Below, in pieces: positions 6,077-14,563 of a stretch of 64,000 bases of DNA. Under the pieces are notes generated by a model. That model saw nothing but the letters and a program-made list of their open reading frames with translations. It did not search any database and was not told where the DNA came from. Numbering within the stretch: the stretch's first letter is position 1; every line of letters begins with the position of its first letter. Made by a program: the position numbers and the translations under genes. The stretch is from Arthrobacter sp. ZGTC131 (GTDB lineage Bacteria > Actinomycetota > Actinomycetes > Actinomycetales > Micrococcaceae): positions 332,546 through 396,545 of the forward strand of contig NZ_PJIK01000003.1 in NCBI RefSeq assembly GCF_002929275.1, read 5' to 3'.

Positions 6077-8677
6077 GTGACCACACAGCTTGATTTCGAG
6101 CGGGTGTCCTTTGCCTCGGATCTTGCGAGCCACGGGGACAGGCCCGCCATCCTTGCCGACGACTTCGCCCTGACCTACCGGGAACTCGCCGACCGCGTCG
6201 ACGCCCTCGCGCTCCGGCTCGGCACCGTGCGGCGTCTGGTGGCGCTGACCGCCGCCAACGACGTCGATTCCCTGGTTGCCTACCTGGCGGCCCTGGTGTC
6301 CGGCCACCCGCTGATCCTCGTCCCGGAGGACAAGCCCGCCGCCCTGGACTCCGTCATCGCGGCCTACGACCCCGACGTCATTCTGCGCTCCGGGGACGGG
6401 GAGGCCGAGTTGGAGGAACGCCGCCCCGGCACCCGGCACGAGCTGCACCCGGACCTTGCGCTCATGCTCAGCACCTCCGGCTCCACGGGCTCCCCCAAGC
6501 TGGTGCGCCTGTCCCACGCCAACCTGCAGTCCAACGCCGAGTCCATTGCCGAGTATTTGAGTATTGGCCCGGATGACCGCGCGGCCACGACCCTGCCGAT
6601 GTCCTACTGTTACGGGCTGTCCGTGATCAACAGCCACCTGCTCCGCGGGGCCGGCCTGGTGCTCACGGACCTGTCCGTCGTTGATCCGTGCTTCTGGGAC
6701 TTGTTCCGCAGCCGCAGGGCAACGGCATTCGCGGCCGTTCCCTACACCTTCGAGCTGCTGGACCGGGTGGGATTCGCCGAGATGGAACTCCCGAGCCTGC
6801 GCTACGTGACCCAGGCCGGCGGCCGGCTCGCCCCGGAGATGGTGCAAAGCTACGCCGGGCTCGGACGCCGGCGCGGCTGGGAACTCTTTGTGATGTACGG
6901 CCAGACCGAGGCCACGGCCCGGATGGCGTACCTGCCGCCCGATCTGGCGGCCACCGTGCCCGGATCCATCGGCATTCCCGTGCCCGGCGGAGCGTTCCGC
7001 ATCGACCCCGTACCCGGCCTGGACGACGGCGAGCTGGTGTACACGGGGCCCAACGTGATGCTGGGCTACGCCGAGCGCCCGGCGGATCTCGCCGCCGGCA
7101 GGACCATCAGCGAACTCCGCACCGGCGACCTCGCCCGGAAGCATCCCGCAGGCGTCTACGAGGTGGTGGGCCGGCGCAGCCGGTTCGTCAAGATCGTGGG
7201 ACTGCGGGTGGACCTCGGGCAGGTGGAACGGATCCTGGCCGACCTCGGCGTGCACGCGGCGAGCGCCGGCACCGACCAGGGCCTCGTCGTCGCCGTCGAA
7301 GGCGACCACGACACGCAGCTGCTGGGCAAGGTCCTCGCGCAGGGAATCGGGCTGCCACGGGCGGCCCTTGAGCTGCACGCCGTCGAGCATCTCCCCCGCC
7401 TGGCCACCGGCAAGGTGGACTACCCGGCGGTTCTCGCTCTGTCCGGAAGCAACGTGGGCGGCAGCAGCGCGTCCCGCCCGGACCCGTCACGCCCCGTGCC
7501 GGCCGACGGCTCCGTGCCGGCGGACGGCTCGCACGTGTCCGCCGCCGGGCCTGACAACGTCCGCAGGATCTTCCAGGACACCCTGGAGGTCACGGACGTC
7601 GCGGACGGCGATACTTTCGTCTCGCTGGGCGGAGACTCACTGTCCTACGTGGCGGCGTCCGTCAGGCTCGAACAGGCCTTGGGGCACCTCCCGCAGGATT
7701 GGCACATCACACCCGTGCGGGACCTGGAACCGCGACGGCGGGACGTGCCGGCTCGCAGGATGCGGCGGTTCATCGCACCGCTCGAAACCAGCATCGTGCT
7801 GAGGGCCGTGGCGATCGTACTGATCGTCAGCACGCACGTCGGATTCTTCAGCTGGCAGGGCACGGCGCATGTGCTCATGGCCGTGGCCGGCTACAACTTC
7901 GCCCGATTCCAGCTCTCCGGGGAACGGCTTCCCCGGCTCCGGCGGCAGCTTGCGAGCCTCGCCAAGGTGGTGGTCCCCAGCATGGCGTTCATCGCGTTCG
8001 CCTACCTCGTGACGGACAGATACAGCCTCGCCAACATCGTGCTCCTCAACGCCGTCATCGGGCCGGAGGCGGTGACCACCCAGTGGCACTTCTGGTTCAT
8101 TGAGGTGCTGGTCTACCTGCTCGCGGCCATGACCGCCCTGCTCGCGATTCCCTGGGTGCACCGCGCAGAGCGGCGCTTCCCGCTCCTGTTCCCGCTCGCC
8201 ATCACCGGGGCAGGCCTGCTCACCCGGTACGACCTGGTTGATCCCGGCGTGCCGCACACCGCGCCCGCCCTGTGGCTGTTCGGGCTGGGGTGGGCGATCG
8301 CGCGGTGCCGGACCGTGGCCCAGCGCTGCGTCGTGTCTGTCCTCGCCGCCGTGACAGTTCCGGGGTTCTTCGAGAACACCACCCGGGAACTGACGGTGGT
8401 CGCCGGGATACTGCTGCTTATCTGGCTGCCGACGCTGCCGGTGCCAAGGGTCTTCCGCCGCCTGACCGTGCTGCTGGCCAGCGCCTCGCTCTACGCCTAC
8501 CTGGTCCACTGGGTGGTCTACCCGCCGCTGGCCGGGATCAGCCCAGCGCTGGCCGTGGCGGCATCGCTTGCCGCCGGCGTGGCCTACTGGGCGGTGTGCA
8601 TGCGGGTGATGACCGCAGTGAGCCGGTGGAAGATTAGCCGGCGCCGGGAACGTTCCGGCAGGGCTCAGACTGCCTGA
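6077..8677 (+). CDS. Three-domain protein: AMP-binding adenylation, carrier domain, membrane acyltransferase_3
   Basis: An 866-residue fusion. Residues about 10-455 are an ANL adenylation domain: core A3 LSTSGSTGSPK at 131-141, YGQTEA at 274-279, RTGDLAR near 348 and the A10 loop ATGKVD with Lys446. After a Pro/Ala/Ser-rich linker, residues 490-545 are a peptidyl-carrier domain with the phosphopantetheine site LGGDSL (Ser521). Residues about 565-850 are a multi-helix acyltransferase_3 (OafA-like) membrane domain starting RAVAIVLIVSTH, with candidate catalytic His587. The chain could activate an acid, load it on the carrier and transfer it across or at the membrane onto an acceptor. The iron box in front suggests expression under iron starvation, so a siderophore or cell-envelope acylation is plausible. 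The start is GTG with a weak ribosome site. The product is not known to me. Confidence 0.88.
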   Translation: MTTQLDFERVSFASDLASHGDRPAILADDFALTYRELADRVDALALRLGTVRRLVALTAANDVDSLVAYLAALVSGHPLILVPEDKPAALDSVIAAYDPDVILRSGDGEAELEERRPGTRHELHPDLALMLSTSGSTGSPKLVRLSHANLQSNAESIAEYLSIGPDDRAATTLPMSYCYGLSVINSHLLRGAGLVLTDLSVVDPCFWDLFRSRRATAFAAVPYTFELLDRVGFAEMELPSLRYVTQAGGRLAPEMVQSYAGLGRRRGWELFVMYGQTEATARMAYLPPDLAATVPGSIGIPVPGGAFRIDPVPGLDDGELVYTGPNVMLGYAERPADLAAGRTISELRTGDLARKHPAGVYEVVGRRSRFVKIVGLRVDLGQVERILADLGVHAASAGTDQGLVVAVEGDHDTQLLGKVLAQGIGLPRAALELHAVEHLPRLATGKVDYPAVLALSGSNVGGSSASRPDPSRPVPADGSVPADGSHVSAAGPDNVRRIFQDTLEVTDVADGDTFVSLGGDSLSYVAASVRLEQALGHLPQDWHITPVRDLEPRRRDVPARRMRRFIAPLETSIVLRAVAIVLIVSTHVGFFSWQGTAHVLMAVAGYNFARFQLSGERLPRLRRQLASLAKVVVPSMAFIAFAYLVTDRYSLANIVLLNAVIGPEAVTTQWHFWFIEVLVYLLAAMTALLAIPWVHRAERRFPLLFPLAITGAGLLTRYDLVDPGVPHTAPALWLFGLGWAIARCRTVAQRCVVSVLAAVTVPGFFENTTRELTVVAGILLLIWLPTLPVPRVFRRLTVLLASASLYAYLVHWVVYPPLAGISPALAVAASLAAGVAYWAVCMRVMTAVSRWKISRRRERSGRAQTA

Positions 8678-9336
8678 AGCTCCCGGAACGCCGGCAGGCC
8701 ACGCGATGCCACCGCCGAGACCAGCATGGAACCTGCAGCCATCACCGGGTCGATGACCGGAATCCCGAGCCTGCTCCGCAGGACGTCCGCCATGCCGATG
8801 CTCGTCAGCCCGGTGCTTGCCTCCACGATGACGTCCGCGCCGGCGTCCACCAGCATATGGGCGGCAGCGAGGGCGTCGAAGATTCCCGTCGGCAGCAGGA
8901 AACCCTCGGGGGTCTCCACGCTCTCCGGTCCGTCGATCAGCAGCATCCGCTCCCCGAGGGCATCCGCGATGGGTCCCGGCACCGAGTGTTTCAGGCCCAG
9001 CACGCCCACCCGGCCACCGAACGAGAGCGCCGCGGCAGCCGCAGCGGAACCGGCACCGATCACCGGAATCTTCACCAGGCCGCGCACCTCCGCCAGGCCG
9101 GGATCGGCGGCGCAGCTGACAATCAGGGCATCAACGCCGCCGGCCATGTCGAGCGCCAGTTCCACCACGTTCGGGACGGCGCGCTGCAGCGACTCCGCGT
9201 CATAGACTCCCGACGGCTGGTCCGGGATGCACCGCGAGGTCACGTCGAAGCCGAAGGTTTCCCGCAGCAGCTTTCCGTGGGAGTTGAGCAGACGCCGGTC
9301 CGACGTCGTCAAGACCCGGATGATTCCTACGCGCAT
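8665..9336 (-). CDS. Asp/Glu/hydantoin racemase superfamily protein lacking the second catalytic Cys
   Basis: A 223-residue protein of the Asp/Glu/hydantoin racemase fold. The first motif, ALIVSCAADPGLAEVR near residues 89-104, resembles hydantoin racemase and keeps a Cys. In the second motif the usual GCTG/GCAG is replaced by VIVEASTGLTSIG, so the second proton-shuttling Cys is absent. A two-base racemization mechanism is therefore doubtful; a decarboxylase- or isomerase-like role, as in other one-Cys members, is possible. The ATG has GGAAGG at 8-nt spacing. Its 3' end overlaps the convergent acyltransferase gene by 13 bp. Confidence 0.75.
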   Translation of the reverse strand: MRVGIIRVLTTSDRRLLNSHGKLLRETFGFDVTSRCIPDQPSGVYDAESLQRAVPNVVELALDMAGGVDALIVSCAADPGLAEVRGLVKIPVIGAGSAAAAAALSFGGRVGVLGLKHSVPGPIADALGERMLLIDGPESVETPEGFLLPTGIFDALAAAHMLVDAGADVIVEASTGLTSIGMADVLRSRLGIPVIDPVMAAGSMLVSAVASRGLPAFRELQAV

Positions 9337-9438
9337 GGTTCATGCCTTCCCCGAGCGGATCGTTTGGTTCCACCGTAGCCAGCCAATATTTCGGCAGGTT
9401 TACCGCCAAATGACCATCGGAAACATCCCCGTGCCTCA

Positions 9439-9605
9439 GCGCGAACGGACAGTTGAGGCCCCGCCTCCCCCACGCCTCCACCGCGCGAACTGGCAGGTAA
9501 TGCCCGCTTTCCCGCGTTTTGAGGGCATTACCTGCCAGTTCGCGCTGCAGGAAGGGGCTGAAGTGTCCGTTCGCTGGTGGAAGGTGCTGAAGCGGCCGTT
9601 CGCGC
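9439..9605. repeat. Compound REP-like module (family A) with perfect 23-bp palindrome
   Basis: Three copies of a roughly 20-22 bp unit: GCGCGAACGGACAGTTGAGG... at 9439-9460 on plus, and two copies on minus at 9555-9575 and 9586-9605. Inside them, GCGCGAACTGGCAGGTAATG followed by CCC (9483-9505) is repeated exactly as its reverse complement at 9523-9545, with a 17-nt spacer. The module fills the region between the carboxylate-amine ligase stop (9620) and the racemase promoter. No coding function is visible. Confidence 0.85.
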
Positions 9606-9619
9606 CTGGGTGACGCCGA

Positions 9620-10855
9620 TCAGGACTGGCGGACGCGCAGCAGCTCCGGTGCCGGAACAGCGTCAGGGTCGTCGGCGTCCGCCGTCCCGCGCAGCGTGGC
9701 CCGCACGGCATGCGCGACGACGGCCCCCAGCCCGCCGTCGTCGGGCGCCGCCTTTTCCATCACCGTTTCGCGGACGCTTCGCTGCTCCGCAGCGCCGGTA
9801 CCGCGGGCGATGATCTCCTCGACGCCCTGCCTGGCGAGCTCGAGCTCACCGCTCTCGGCCAGGACCGGCTCGAGGAAGTCAACCAGCGAGCTCACTACGT
9901 CGGCGGCGGGCGCGGGCCTGAAGCTGCCGAAATCCAGCAGCTCCCCGCGCAGGCCGAAGTTGCTCGCCTGCCATGCGGCCATGCGCAGCAGCACCGTGGG
10001 GACGGGGGCGGGCTCCACACCGTCGCGCCATTCCCTGCCCGCGGACTCCACCAGCGCGCGCACCAGGACGGCGATCAGCGCGGCGTCCTCGGCCCGGAGG
10101 CACACGTCCGCCACGCGCACTTCCACCGTGGGATGGTTCCGGGAGAGTCGGGCGTCAAAGTAGATCATGCCTTCGTCCAGCACCACGCCGCTGTCCAGCA
10201 GCCGGGTCACCACGCGCCGGTAGGAGGACAGGCTGCCGTAGATGGCGGACGGGCCCGACGACGGCCAGCGGTTCCACGCTTGCGTCCGGTAGCTCTCGAA
10301 CCCGGTTTCCACGCCGTTCCAGAAGGGGGAGTTGGCGCTGAGCGCGATCAGGACCGCCAGCTTGTCCCGGATCCGGTCCAGGACGGCAACCCCTTCGTCC
10401 GGGGATTCGATGTACGTGTGGACGTGGAAGCCGCAGGTCAGCTGTTCCTGGGCCGTCAGCCCAAACCGCTCCAGCATTTTGGCGTAGCGCGGGTCCGGCG
10501 TGGTGTGGCTGGAGAGCGCCAGCGGCGACGTGGCCAGAGCGGCCACGCGAGCGCCCTGCCGCCGGGCGGCTTCATCCGCCATGGCCCGGCCGGCGCGGAT
10601 CTGGCGCAGCAGTTCCGCACGGTCCAGGCATGGGCGGGTTTGCGTCTCAATCTGCTCGAGCTTGAGTTCGGCGCTCAACCCCATCTCGTCGTCGCCGACT
10701 GTTACGCTGCCCTGCTTCTGCAGCAGGCGGGGCTTGTACGGGGCGTCGTCGGCGGCGAGCTTGCGGCCGGCCAGCAGCGCATCGGCGAGCGCAAGCGGCT
10801 CACCGGTGGCCGGGTCCACGATCAGCAGTTCTTCCTCGACCCCAAAAGTCCGCAT
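9620..10855 (-). CDS. Carboxylate-amine ligase, glutamate-cysteine ligase GCS2 (YbdK) family
   Basis: A 411-residue enzyme of the ATP-dependent GCS2/YbdK family, which forms gamma-glutamyl-type amides. Visible landmarks are the N-terminal [11 protein letters not shown] (nucleotide/metal glutamates), [11 protein letters not shown] with its metal-binding His, [17 protein letters not shown], and the [17 protein letters not shown] block. The ATG at 10855 puts FGVEEE at the N-terminus as in relatives; a TTG nine codons upstream is less likely. True gamma-glutamylcysteine synthesis is not assured in an actinobacterium that should use mycothiol, so the substrate pair is open. A REP-like module begins 14 nt after the stop. 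Confidence 0.87.
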   Translation of the reverse strand: MRTFGVEEELLIVDPATGEPLALADALLAGRKLAADDAPYKPRLLQKQGSVTVGDDEMGLSAELKLEQIETQTRPCLDRAELLRQIRAGRAMADEAARRQGARVAALATSPLALSSHTTPDPRYAKMLERFGLTAQEQLTCGFHVHTYIESPDEGVAVLDRIRDKLAVLIALSANSPFWNGVETGFESYRTQAWNRWPSSGPSAIYGSLSSYRRVVTRLLDSGVVLDEGMIYFDARLSRNHPTVEVRVADVCLRAEDAALIAVLVRALVESAGREWRDGVEPAPVPTVLLRMAAWQASNFGLRGELLDFGSFRPAPAADVVSSLVDFLEPVLAESGELELARQGVEEIIARGTGAAEQRSVRETVMEKAAPDDGGLGAVVAHAVRATLRGTADADDPDAVPAPELLRVRQS

Positions 10856-10902
10856 GCCTACATTGTGCGCCAGGCCAGCCAAAACGTCCCGGACATGACG
10901 AA

Positions 10903-10997
10903 GCGCGAACCGGCAGATAACGGCCTCAAATCCGTTCGGAGGGGTCGTTATCTGCCGGTTCGCGCGTGGACGGCGGGGCTCAAGGATCCGTTCGCGC
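10903..10997. repeat. REP-like module (family A) downstream of HTH-MurA
   Basis: A perfect 20-bp inverted repeat (GCGCGAACCGGCAGATAACG at 10903-10922 and its complement at 10946-10965) is followed by a minus-strand family-A unit at 10976-10997 that reads GCGCGAACGGATCCTTGAGC. The palindrome arms differ from those at 9483-9545 only at a few positions, so both belong to one family. The unit lies 7 nt after the HTH-MurA stop, in the same orientation as at the other two loci. Confidence 0.85.
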
Positions 10998-11004
10998 TTG
11001 GAGG

Positions 11005-12528
11005 TTAGTCCTGGAAGTACTCGATCTTGGCGCCGATGGTGTTGAGCCGCTCGGCCAGGTCCTCGTAGCCGCGCTCAATCACGTAGATGTTGCGCAGTTC
11101 GGACACTCCCCGCGCCGCGAGCATGGCCAGGAGCAGGCAGGCGGCCGGGCGGAGGGCGGGCGGGCAGCCCACTTCGGCGGCGCGCCACCGGGTGGGGCCG
11201 TTGACGTAGATGCGGTGCGGGTCCAGCAGCTGCACCCGGGCGCCCAGCTTGTTGAGCTCCGTGAGGTAGATGGCGCGGTTCTCGTAGACCCAGTCGTGGA
11301 TCATGGTCTGGCCCTCCGCGTTGCCGGCAATGACGGCGAAAAACGGCAGGTTATCGATGTTCAGGCCCGGGAACGGCATGGGGTGGATCTTGTCCTCCGG
11401 CGCGCGCAGCTCGGAGGGCTTGGTGGTCACGTCCACCAGCCTGGTGCGGCCGTTGCGGGCCATGTACTCACCGGACACCTCCAGCTCCTGGCCCATCTGC
11501 CCCAGCGTGGCGAGCTCGATTTCCATGAACTCGATGGGGACCCGGCGGATGGTCACCTCGGAATTGGTCACGACGCCGGCGGTGATGAGGCTCATCGCCT
11601 CGATCGGGTCCTCGGACGGGAAGTATTCGATGTCGACGTTGATGGACGGCTTGCCGGTGATCTTCAGCGTTGTGGTGCCCACGCCGTCGATCTCCACACC
11701 CAGACTCTGCAGATAGAAGCAGAGGTCCTGCACCATGTAGTTGGGGCTGGCGTTGCGGATGATGGTGGTGCCGGAGCGCTGGGCCGCAGCCATGATGGCG
11801 TTTTCCGTCACCGTGTCCCCGCGCTCTGTCAGGACGAAGGACCGGTCCAGGGCGTCCGACGCCGGCGCCTGCACTGTGTAGAAGCCGGCCGTGGCCTCCA
11901 CCGACAGTCCGAACTGGCGCAGCGCCTGCATGTGCGGCTCCACGGTGCGCGTTCCCAGGTCGCAGCCGCCGGCGTAAGGAAGACGGTATTCGGCGGTTTG
12001 GTCCAGCAGCGGCCCGAGGAGCATGATCACGCTGCGGGTCCGGCGCGCGGCCTCGACGTCCATGGACTCAAGGTCCAGGTCTGCGGGGCGGCGGAGCTGG
12101 AGATCGTTGTCGTTGAGCCAAGTGCACTCGACGCCGATGCTGGTCAGGACCTCGACGATCCGGTTGACCTCCTCGATCCTGGCCAGCCGGCGCAGCGTGG
12201 TGGTGCCGCGGTTGATGAGGCTGGCGCACAGCAACGCCACTCCGGCGTTCTTGCTCGTGTTGACATCAACGGAACCGGAGAGCGTCCGGCCCCCTTCCAC
12301 ACGGAGGTGGGTCATCTGGGACTTGCCCAGTTGGACGATGCTCCGGCCGAAGATCGCTTCGAGGCGCTGGATCATTTTCAGGCTCAGGTTTTGTTTGCCC
12401 TGCTCCATCCGGGCCACCGCGCTCTGGCTGGTCCCGAGCTCGGCGGCAAGCTGCCCCTGGGTCCAGCCTTTCTGCCCGCGGGCATCGCGGAGCATGAGGC
12501 CTACTTGTTCAGCAGTCTGTTGTGTCAT
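11005..12528 (-). CDS. UDP-GlcNAc 1-carboxyvinyltransferase (MurA) paralogue with N-terminal XRE DNA-binding domain
   Basis: A 507-residue fusion. Residues 7-65 are a XRE/Cro-type helix-turn-helix ([21 protein letters not shown] as the recognition region). From about 73 onward is a complete EPSP-synthase/MurA fold: TSKNAG with Lys93-Asn94 (the Lys22-Asn23 pair of MurA), [10 protein letters not shown] with Cys189 in place of catalytic Cys115, and an intact C-terminal half. The conserved Cys suggests catalytic ability, but a separate MurA is normally present in the genome, so this may be a regulatory or conditional paralogue. A TTG two codons upstream is an alternative start. There is no Shine-Dalgarno site, and a 26-bp palindrome abuts the start codon, so expression may be leaderless and autoregulated. 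Confidence 0.88.
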   Translation of the reverse strand: MTQQTAEQVGLMLRDARGQKGWTQGQLAAELGTSQSAVARMEQGKQNLSLKMIQRLEAIFGRSIVQLGKSQMTHLRVEGGRTLSGSVDVNTSKNAGVALLCASLINRGTTTLRRLARIEEVNRIVEVLTSIGVECTWLNDNDLQLRRPADLDLESMDVEAARRTRSVIMLLGPLLDQTAEYRLPYAGGCDLGTRTVEPHMQALRQFGLSVEATAGFYTVQAPASDALDRSFVLTERGDTVTENAIMAAAQRSGTTIIRNASPNYMVQDLCFYLQSLGVEIDGVGTTTLKITGKPSINVDIEYFPSEDPIEAMSLITAGVVTNSEVTIRRVPIEFMEIELATLGQMGQELEVSGEYMARNGRTRLVDVTTKPSELRAPEDKIHPMPFPGLNIDNLPFFAVIAGNAEGQTMIHDWVYENRAIYLTELNKLGARVQLLDPHRIYVNGPTRWRAAEVGCPPALRPAACLLLAMLAARGVSELRNIYVIERGYEDLAERLNTIGAKIEYFQD

Positions 12529-12532
12529 GTCC

Positions 12533-12558
12533 AAAAAATATCACCAATGATGTTTTTT
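12533..12558. promoter_or_regulatory. 26-bp palindrome touching the HTH-MurA start: candidate operator
   Basis: The sequence A6-T-ATCA-CCAA-TGAT-G-T6 is an almost perfect dyad: ten of eleven arm positions match around the CCAA centre. It lies 4 nt upstream of the ATG of the HTH-MurA gene. The HTH domain encoded there is an obvious candidate ligand. That it is an operator is inference from position and symmetry. Confidence 0.55.
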
Positions 12559-12774
12559 CGCATGAGAAACGCCGAAAGTGCCTGAAACGTCACATTCATA
12601 CCCGTTCCATGCGATACCCGTGATCCTACCGTTACTTCGCCCCCGCAGGCGACAGCGCGGGTCCGCGGCATCCGCACGTTTCGGTTCGGCGGACCAGGAG
12701 GCCTTGACCGGGGAGCGTATCGGGAGCAAGCTAGCGCTACCGGCTGCGGCCGGTTGGAGGTACAGGAGGCCGTC

Positions 12775-13722
12775 TTGTCCATCTTCAGCTCCGCGGCGTT
12801 CAGCAAGAAGCGCCCTTCCCGGCAGCAGACATCCGTGATGCTGTCCGTCGTGATTACGACCGCCCTGGGCCTGGTGCCAGGGCCCCGCGTGGACGGTGCT
12901 CCGGCACCGGCGCCGAAGGCTTCCGCCTCCCAGCCGGCCACTGCCCGGCCGACCGCAGCACCGGCTCCCACACCCTCGCCCGGCGCCGAGCCGACCGGTG
13001 CCCAGCCGTCCAGAGGCGGCGGGGTCCTGTTGGGCAACGACGTCTCTTGGCCGCAGTGCAACAAATCCCTGCCCGAGGATCCGGCATTCGCAATAGTCGG
13101 CGTCAACAACGGGCGGGCCAACACCACCAACCCCTGCCTGCATCATCAGCTCGACTGGGCGGAGGATTCGCTGGGCGGAACCGGCCAGCCAACGGTGGCC
13201 CTGTACGTCAACACCGCGAACCCCGGCACTGCCGGAACCTGGTGGCCCACCAACAATGAGTATGGCGGCAAGACCGTGGCGAACCCATACGGCGAATGCA
13301 GGGAGGGTCAGACGGACGCACCGTGCTCCTACATGTACGGCTACGCCAAGGCCTTCGACGACGCCTACCTCCGCAGCATCACCGACCCCGAGGACTACCT
13401 GTGGTGGCTTGACGTCGAGACCGGAAACACGTGGTCCGGCGACAAGAACGCTAACCGGGCGGACCTCGAGGGCATGGCGGATTTCTTCCACAGCATCGGG
13501 GCAAGGGTGGGCATCTACTCCACGGGATCCCAGTGGGGGCAGATCGTGGGCCCGGTCACCGCGGACAGCAGCCTTTACGGCCTGCCGAGCTGGCTCGCCG
13601 GCGCCCGCACGGTCGCCGGGGCCAAGAACAACTGCGCAGCTGCGCCCCTCACCCCGGGCGGGAAAGTGGTCCTCACCCAGTTCGTTGCCAAGGGCTTCGA
13701 CTACGACTACTCCTGCATCTAA
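12775..13722 (+). CDS. Secreted protein with glycoside hydrolase 25-like / TIM-barrel appearance
   Basis: About 315 residues. The TTG at 12775 has a strong AGGAGG 5 nt upstream, which decides the start over the TTG at 12754. A basic N-terminus (KKRPSRQQ) and hydrophobic stretch SVMLSVVITTALGLVPG form a signal peptide. A Pro/Ala-rich linker follows to about residue 75. The mature domain begins GNDVSWPQCNK and includes ALYVNTANPG, DYLWWLDVETGNTW, an ARVGIYSTGSQW segment and VVLTQFVAKGFDYDYSC. The Asp/Glu pattern (LDVETGNTW, GIYST) resembles GH25 lysozyme-like barrels, but I cannot prove catalytic identity. Paired Cys residues fit extracytoplasmic disulfides. It is likely an exported cell-wall or carbohydrate-active protein. 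Confidence 0.72.
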   Translation: MSIFSSAAFSKKRPSRQQTSVMLSVVITTALGLVPGPRVDGAPAPAPKASASQPATARPTAAPAPTPSPGAEPTGAQPSRGGGVLLGNDVSWPQCNKSLPEDPAFAIVGVNNGRANTTNPCLHHQLDWAEDSLGGTGQPTVALYVNTANPGTAGTWWPTNNEYGGKTVANPYGECREGQTDAPCSYMYGYAKAFDDAYLRSITDPEDYLWWLDVETGNTWSGDKNANRADLEGMADFFHSIGARVGIYSTGSQWGQIVGPVTADSSLYGLPSWLAGARTVAGAKNNCAAAPLTPGGKVVLTQFVAKGFDYDYSCI

Positions 13723-13759
13723 CAGAACACCGGCCGTTAGATTCAGGCAGAGTCGGGGC

Positions 13760-14563
13760 CTAGGAACCCTGGAGCCACACCATGTTCCAGGTGCCCGCCC
13801 ACAGCGCGGCGGCCACGGCTCCCCCGGCGATCAGGACGCCGCCCAGCAGCACCCAGATGTCCAGCGCGCTGTACGTTGATTCGCGGGCCCAGGTCCTGCT
13901 CTCGCCGCCGAAGCCGCGGGCTTCCATGGTCACCGCCAGGCGGGTCGCACGGCGGATAGCCTGCACCAGCAGCCCGAAGCTCTGCCCCAGGGTGGCGCGG
14001 AACCGCTGCCACGGGTTGCCGCGCGACCCCACGCCCCGGGCACGCCGGGCCATGCCGATGGTCTGCCATTCCTCGGCCATCAGCCCCACCAGCCGCATCG
14101 CCGCGAGCGTGCCGAGCACGAAGCGGTGCGGCAGCCTCGCCTTCTGCGCCAGAGCATCGGCGAGGTCCGTGGGATCGGTGCAGCTCATCAGCAGCACCGC
14201 CGGCAGCGCGATGGCAAGGCCCCGCAGCAGGAAACCCAGCCCCAGCTCCAGGGAACCTTCGCTCATGGACCAGAGTCCGACGTCGAGCAGAACCTTGCCG
14301 CTGTCCGGCGCCAGGATGGAGGTGCTCCAGCCGCCCACGGCGGCCGCGAGGATCAGCGGCCAGCCGCGCTGCCAGAGCCGCGTGAACGTCAGCCCGGCGA
14401 GCGGGAACAGCAGCAGTTCGCACACCAGCGCCACGGACGCGGACATCCAGTCGATGGACAGCGCCAGGACCAGCGTGATGAGGAAGACCGCAGCGAATTT
14501 GGCCAGCGGGTTGGCCCGGGTCAGCACGGCCTGGTTGCCGGATAGTGTCAGCGCGTCCCTCAT
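13760..14563 (-). CDS. ykoC: ECF transporter transmembrane component EcfT (YkoC-like)
   Basis: A 267-residue membrane protein with about five hydrophobic segments and the two EcfT coupling motifs ARRARG (near 175) and MEARGF (near 215) that contact the ATPase. It is the last gene of ykoE-ykoD-ykoC and overlaps ykoD by ATGA. With YkoD it forms the energizing module for the YkoE substrate-binding subunit. The TPP riboswitch at the head of the operon indicates thiamine or its hydroxymethylpyrimidine precursor as cargo. The EcfT call is firm; the Yko name rests on operon and riboswitch. Confidence 0.85.
   Translation of the reverse strand: MRDALTLSGNQAVLTRANPLAKFAAVFLITLVLALSIDWMSASVALVCELLLFPLAGLTFTRLWQRGWPLILAAAVGGWSTSILAPDSGKVLLDVGLWSMSEGSLELGLGFLLRGLAIALPAVLLMSCTDPTDLADALAQKARLPHRFVLGTLAAMRLVGLMAEEWQTIGMARRARGVGSRGNPWQRFRATLGQSFGLLVQAIRRATRLAVTMEARGFGGESRTWARESTYSALDIWVLLGGVLIAGGAVAAALWAGTWNMVWLQGS

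Noticed and set aside
10966-12585. 539-codon open frame on plus, opposite HTH-MurA
   Set aside because: The MurA reading on minus has all family motifs; this frame has none.
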